Source of the DNA: Pogonophryne albipinna
Lineage: Eukaryota; Chordata; Actinopteri; Perciformes; Artedidraconidae
Assembly: GCA_028583405.1 (NCBI GenBank)
Contig: CM053264.1
Location: 9,231,030-9,295,029, forward strand
Length of the DNA: 64,000 nt
Direction: 5' to 3'
Each line of letters begins with the position of its first letter. Within the stretch, counting starts at the first letter, position 1. The notes beneath the pieces were generated by a model. The model was given only the letters and a program-made list of their open reading frames with translations, was not told the DNA's origin and did no database searches. This document shows positions 60,206 through 64,000 of this stretch, piece after piece. The translations under genes were made by a program, and so were the position numbers.

Positions 60206-60280
60206 TCTGTTCCAATGGCTCACAGAGATAGAACTATGGTTGGTAGACCAGAGGTTGTTGGTTCTAGTCTTGTGCGTTCC
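60206..60280 (+). repeat. tRNA-like module 4, left arm
   Basis: TGGCTCACAGAG (60216 onward) and GGTTCTAGTC (60260-60269). Shares GTCTTGTG and the following TTCCAGATAGATTTT tail with module 3, so the two probably arose by duplication. Mirror copy near 60739-60815. Confidence 0.55.
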
Positions 60281-60338
60281 AGATAGATTTTGTGCGTGTT
60301 TCCAGTTAGTATCCTATTGTTCCTATGTTAGTACAGTT

Positions 60339-60383
60339 AGTATCCTATTCACTCCCCCCCAAAGGGGGGGAGTGAATAGGATA
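60339..60383. repeat. Hairpin near palindrome centre (C7/G7 loop)
   Basis: TAGTATCCTATTCACTCCCC is mirrored by GGGGAGTGAATAGGATAC across an AAA loop. It is a second version of the central hairpin at 60496. Confidence 0.85.
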
Positions 60384-60495
60384 CCAATAGGATACTAACT
60401 TCCTTAACCTCCTTAATTAAGAAAGTTAGTATCCTATCTAACTTTCTAATAGGAAACTAGCCTCCTTAACTTCCTTAATTAGGAACGTTAGTATT

Positions 60496-60560
60496 AAGAA
60501 AGCTAGTATCCTATTCACTCCCCCCCGAAGGGGGGGAGTGAATAGGATACTAGCTTTCTT
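60496..60560. repeat. Perfect 31-bp central hairpin of the giant palindrome
   Basis: 60496-60526 is the exact reverse complement of 60530-60560 with only GAA between. It contains AGCTAGTATCCTATTCACTC followed by seven C. Its midpoint (60528) is the axis of the whole inverted repeat. Confidence 0.95.
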
Positions 60561-60648
60561 AGTTAAGGAGGCTTCCTATTGGTATCCTATTCACTCCACT
60601 AGCTTTCTTAGTTAAGGAGGCTTCCTATTGGTATCCTATTCACTCCCC
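60551..60648. repeat. 49-bp tandem duplication beside the axis
   Basis: TAGCTTTCTTAGTTAAGGAG ... GGTATCCTATTCACTCC starts at 60551 and again at 60600, two consecutive copies with period 49. It is absent from the left side, so the arms differ here. Confidence 0.85.
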
Positions 60649-61077
60649 CCCTTGAAGTGAATAGGATACCAACTCTCTTTACTTTACTAACTGTACTAAC
60701 TGTACTTTACTAACTGTAAACATGCACAAAATCTATCTGGAACGCACAAGACTGGAACCAACAACCTCTGGTCTACCAACCATAGTTCTATCTCCGTGAG
60801 CCATTAGACCAGATGAAAAGTCTTGGCTTTTACTTGTATTTGACTTCTTCCTTAAGGTGAAGACACCTTAAAATCTATCTGGAACACACAAGACTCGAAC
60901 CAAGAACCTCTGGCCTACCAACCGTCATTCTTATCACCCTGAGCCATTTGACCTGAGAGAGCTGGATGTTCCTTTGCATATTTGACATCTCCATCTCATG
61001 TTTGAGCCTCAAAACACACAGCCCTAGCACTTTCTAGTGAATGATACATACTTCAGTCTGGGATTCACCAAGAAAGT

Positions 61078-61163
61078 TTGTGAGACAAAATAGCTTAGAG
61101 GTTAGAGTCAAGGACTGTAGGTCCACTACCTGACTACAAAATAGGGTTCAAATCTCACACAGG
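61078..61163 (+). repeat. tRNA-like module 2, right arm copy
   Basis: TAGCTTAGAGG at 61091-61101 and GGGTTCAAATC at 61144-61154. A 7-base TGTGAGA upstream could pair with TCTCACA after the B box, but the T-arm does not fold as in a standard tRNA. Confidence 0.6.
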
Positions 61164-61913
61164 TATGATCAAATAGATGCAGGAATAAATTATCAAAATA
61201 ATACAGGAATAAATTAACAAAATAATACAGGAATAAAGTAATATAGGAATAAATAAATGCAGGAATACATACAAATAATAAATAAACACTGTAATAAATA
61301 TATTAAATAATACATTTTATTATAATTACATTTATTATTATTATATATATATAATTATTTATTCCTGTGTTTATTTATTATTAAATAATACATAAACACA
61401 GGAATAAATGTATTAAATAATAAACACTATCTAATACAGGGATGGGCAAATGGCGGCTCCTCTTTTTGCGGCCCTTAATTTATAAACATTGTAATTAATT
61501 GTAATTTTTTTTTTACTTGTAATACTGATACCGTCTACTAGACTCCTAGTTACGTCGCGAGCTGCGTACATGATTTCAAATACCGCAAAATAATCTGTGG
61601 TGTGTTGTTATGCCTGCTGTGACGTTAAATTACCGTTTATAATTATGCCTTTACAAGCTTCAAAGTTATATTTATCATCTGAATTTGGCGAAACAAGTTT
61701 AATATTCTAAAAACCAAGAATTTGTTTATTTGAAATCAGATGAAAACAAACTGTCACGGACCCTGCCGTGTTATCTATGATTACTATACGCTTTTCGTTC
61801 ATAATTTCAGCGGGAGGGAGGGGGAGCGGCGGTTGACAGGTGTCTGTGTTGATGCAGAGACAGGCTACAAGTGTCTTAGCTAGGTTCAAGTTAGACAACT
61901 AATGTCTGGGTAG

Positions 61914-63028
61914 TAGGGGTGTAACGGTTCACAGAAGTCACGGTTCGGTTCGTACCTCGGTTTGGGGGTCACGGTTCGGTACGGGTTCGGTACAACAAGG
62001 AAAAGCAAAAAAAGTCCCAAATGCATAATTTTTTTGCTGTTATTTATTTTTAACAGTAGTGCAAGTTTTGGTATGAAAATAAGGAACTCTAACATTTGGA
62101 ATCAATAACTGTATTACACAGTTAAAAACAAACCACAAACAGTAACACACACACTCAGATGGCCATATTATTTATATTAGCTGATGTCAAACAAAAAGGT
62201 TAAATAAGCTGTACAACTAAAAAGAATGTCTTGAAAATATTTAAATAAATAATAAGAAAGTGTTTGAATCACAATCAATAAAAGGTAATACAGAACTGTA
62301 GAACATCTCCTGATGTCTAAATATAAAATAAATACAATGATAAATAAAAAACAAAATCTGTACCTTTAGGAGCAATGTCTAACATGTGTAATTAACTTGT
62401 GAGTGTGTGAGGCCATTATGCCTAAATAAAGGTACTCAAGCTTTCCTCTATTTTCAAGTTGTTCTTCAAAAAGATGAGTTAGTCTACGTTGTCAGTAATG
62501 AGAGCAGATCTGTTGGCGGTAACTAAGTCACCTGCCGTCGAGAAAACCCTCTCGCTGGGGACTGAGACTGACTCGGATGTGATTGAGCATGTTTGACGTG
62601 TTACCACTAGCATACCGCACCGCTGTCGAACAACGCCGACACACCGTCCTCGTCCGATCCACAACTCGCACCCCATCATTGTTGTAGTCCACAGGGAACA
62701 CGAAATGTTCACACACAGCTGATTTAAAAAAAGCAGGTGGGTCTTCTAGCTCCTGTGTGTTGTGTGAAGTTGAACTCGCCTACTAACTGTTCTTCTTCAT
62801 GTATTGTGTTCGTTTTGTTGTGTTTTGTTCTTCATTTGTTATTTACGGGCGGCTGGCTTTTATGCGCAATACCGCCCCCTGGATTATAAATAGTGTAATA
62901 CTGCCCTGAGTGACAGACTTTTTTCCCACTCGTAAAAAAAGGCGTATTCGCCGTGTGACTGCATGTGCCGAACCGTGACGTCCGAACCGTGACGGTACGG
63001 GACGAATACGGATACCGTTACACCCCTA
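61914..63028 (-). mobile_element. hAT element, TAGGGGTGTAACGG family, copy 2 (nested)
   Basis: Begins TAGGGGTGTAACGGTTCAC and ends ATACCGTTACACCCCTA, with exact 8-bp duplications CTGGGTAG (61906-61913 and 63029-63036). It sits inside the hAT element at 61438. Same family as copy 1 in cask intron 5, with the same subterminal GGTTCGGT motifs. Confidence 0.93.
62479..62716 (-). pseudogene. BED finger joined to hAT dimerisation segment by deletion
   Basis: On the minus strand the N-terminal BED finger (CEHFVFPVDY, CRRCSTAVRYASGNTSNMLN) is followed within a few residues, in another frame, by SVSVPSERVFSTAGDLVTAN and RSALITDNVD, the hAT C-terminal signature. Hundreds of residues of catalytic core are missing between them. 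Copy 1 in cask intron 5 has a similar shrunken layout. Confidence 0.85.
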
Positions 63029-63849
63029 CTGGGTAGTGTTCATGACTTCATGTTGATGTAATCTTAATGGTTAATCTCAATGCACACACATTTTCCGTGT
63101 TTTCCAATAGTTTAAAATAGTTTTATTCCACTGTTAAATGACATTTCTGTGAACTGATATTTGTTTAGTGAGCTTATTAGAGGATGTTCCCTGAAAGATT
63201 GTAAAATGTCAATGAAGATGACTTAATTTGTTAATTACATACAATACATGGAATTTGTGTGTGTGTGTGTGTGTTCCAAGTGAATCTGCTGCCCCCTGGA
63301 GGCCAGTACATCAATTATGTGGCCCCCACCACCATCAAAGTTGCCCATCCCTGATCTAATATGTTGTGAGAAACTTTTAAAAGTCATAGTATGGAATTTC
63401 TGGAATAAAAAGTAATGGTATAGTTGTTAGAAATAAAGCTGTAGTATAGTTTGTTTAACATATGATGTGAACAGTCATCGGACAGCATGGAGAGCAATAT
63501 AAAAAAGTCATATAACATTTCAAAAATATGACATACGACCTTTATTACATTTGATCTGACGTACTTCTTTATGAAATGTGTTTTATATACTTTACTTATT
63601 TTCAAGACAAACTATACTGACTTTTTTCAAGTGTAACTTTATAAGAATGTTGTGACTACTATTGTTACTTTTTTAATAATTACATAGTTAAGTGTGACTT
63701 TTTTAAATAAACATTTTGTGCCTTACTAAACTGACTTATTTCCACACGCTGCTGTATTATTATTTTTACTTAAGTATGAGATGCGAGTATTTTCGTAGAC
63801 AGATACAAATAATGGGCAGATATCATGAGTTCTCATCTAAGACAACTGC

Positions 63850-63919
63850 ACCTGAAAAGCCTTGAACCCACAACCTGCAGTCTCACAGTCAGTCTTCTTT
63901 CCCTCTGAGCCATCTGACC
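63850..63919 (-). repeat. tRNA-like module 1, right arm copy
   Basis: Mirror of 59091-59160. The A box and B box are unchanged in this copy, read on the minus strand. Confidence 0.6.
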
Positions 63920-64000
63920 TGAGAGATAAACCTTTCATTTGGTAAACTCATTACATAGTCATCGTGCAAACGGTCAGAGTTAAGTATCTAGAAAAGAAAA

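Larger units (their letters stand above)
59010..60495. repeat. Left arm of a giant palindrome
   Basis: From 59010 inward the sequence is matched, inverted and nearly identical (small differences only), by the right arm that runs to the end of the window. The arm carries tRNA-like modules at 59091, 59853 (minus), 60064 and 60206, an 18-bp hairpin at 59682-59734, and a TTAATTTATTCCTG tandem near 59780-59850. How far the palindrome reaches left of 59010 is unknown because its partner would be outside the window. Confidence 0.92.
61438..63353. mobile_element. hAT element with CAGGGATGGGCAA ends, in the right arm
   Basis: Begins CAGGGATGGGCAA and ends TTGCCCATCCCTG, with exact 8-bp duplications ATCTAATA (61430-61437 and 63354-63361). 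The empty site is visible in the left arm near 59650 (TATTAGAT). It is about 800 bp without its own nested insertion and has no coding content of its own. Confidence 0.95.
60561..64000. repeat. Right arm of the giant palindrome (runs off the window)
   Basis: Inverted partner of 59010-60495. It is interrupted by the hAT insertion at 61438-63353. Removing that insertion and one target copy leaves an arm about as long as the left. At the window end the match to the left arm is still perfect, so the palindrome may continue. Confidence 0.92.

Noticed and set aside
60549..60650. CRISPR-like direct repeats
   Set aside because: Only two tandem 49-bp copies without spacers, in vertebrate DNA, at the axis of a palindrome.
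59091..61163. Genuine tRNA genes
   Set aside because: A and B boxes are present but acceptor and T stems do not pair as in a functional tRNA, so they are called tRNA-like modules only.

Overview
This is vertebrate nuclear DNA, almost certainly from a teleost fish. Genes are split by GT-AG introns. The introns are short for the gene, and the spaces are full of typical fish repeats: hAT and Tc1 DNA transposons, L2/CR1-like LINE tails and long CA/GT microsatellites. There are no bacterial operons, ribosome binding sites or CRISPR arrays.

The left two thirds (about 4 to 42 kb) hold one complete gene, cask, on the + strand. I assembled 27 coding exons from position 4845 to 40529. Every junction keeps frame and the joined product is 926 residues, the length of human CASK. 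The domain order is CaM-kinase-like, L27 pair, PDZ, SH3, Hook and guanylate kinase. It is a membrane-associated scaffold of synapses and epithelial junctions. Two further in-frame cassette exon candidates (35119 and 39246) lie in introns. A promoter-like segment with two YY1-type sites precedes the start codon, and a good polyadenylation signal lies near 41943.

Inside cask intron 5, on the opposite strand, lies gpr34, a class A receptor of the lysophosphatidylserine/P2Y12-like group with an intronless coding region. It has a probable 5' UTR intron and its own polyadenylation signal. The same nesting is known in mammals; gpr82, the usual mammalian neighbour, was not seen.

The rest is mobile DNA. 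At least ten hAT-superfamily elements were delimited by terminal inverted repeats and exact or near-exact 8-bp target duplications. Two belong to one family (TAGGGGTGTAACGG ends) and keep shrunken transposase remnants. Two are mutually inverted ~300-bp MITEs (TAGGGCTGCTC ends). There is also a 381-bp MITE at a TTAA site, a Tc1-like transposon with an uninterrupted 340-residue transposase, a decayed LINE reverse transcriptase and two LINE tails. No host gene was recognised right of about 42 kb.

The most unusual region is the right end (59010 to beyond 64000). It is a multi-kilobase inverted repeat with a perfect 31-bp hairpin at its centre (60496-60560). Its arms carry at least four tRNA-like modules with RNA polymerase III A/B-box motifs. 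The right arm was later split by a hAT element that was itself hit by a second hAT element. The right edge of the palindrome is outside the window.
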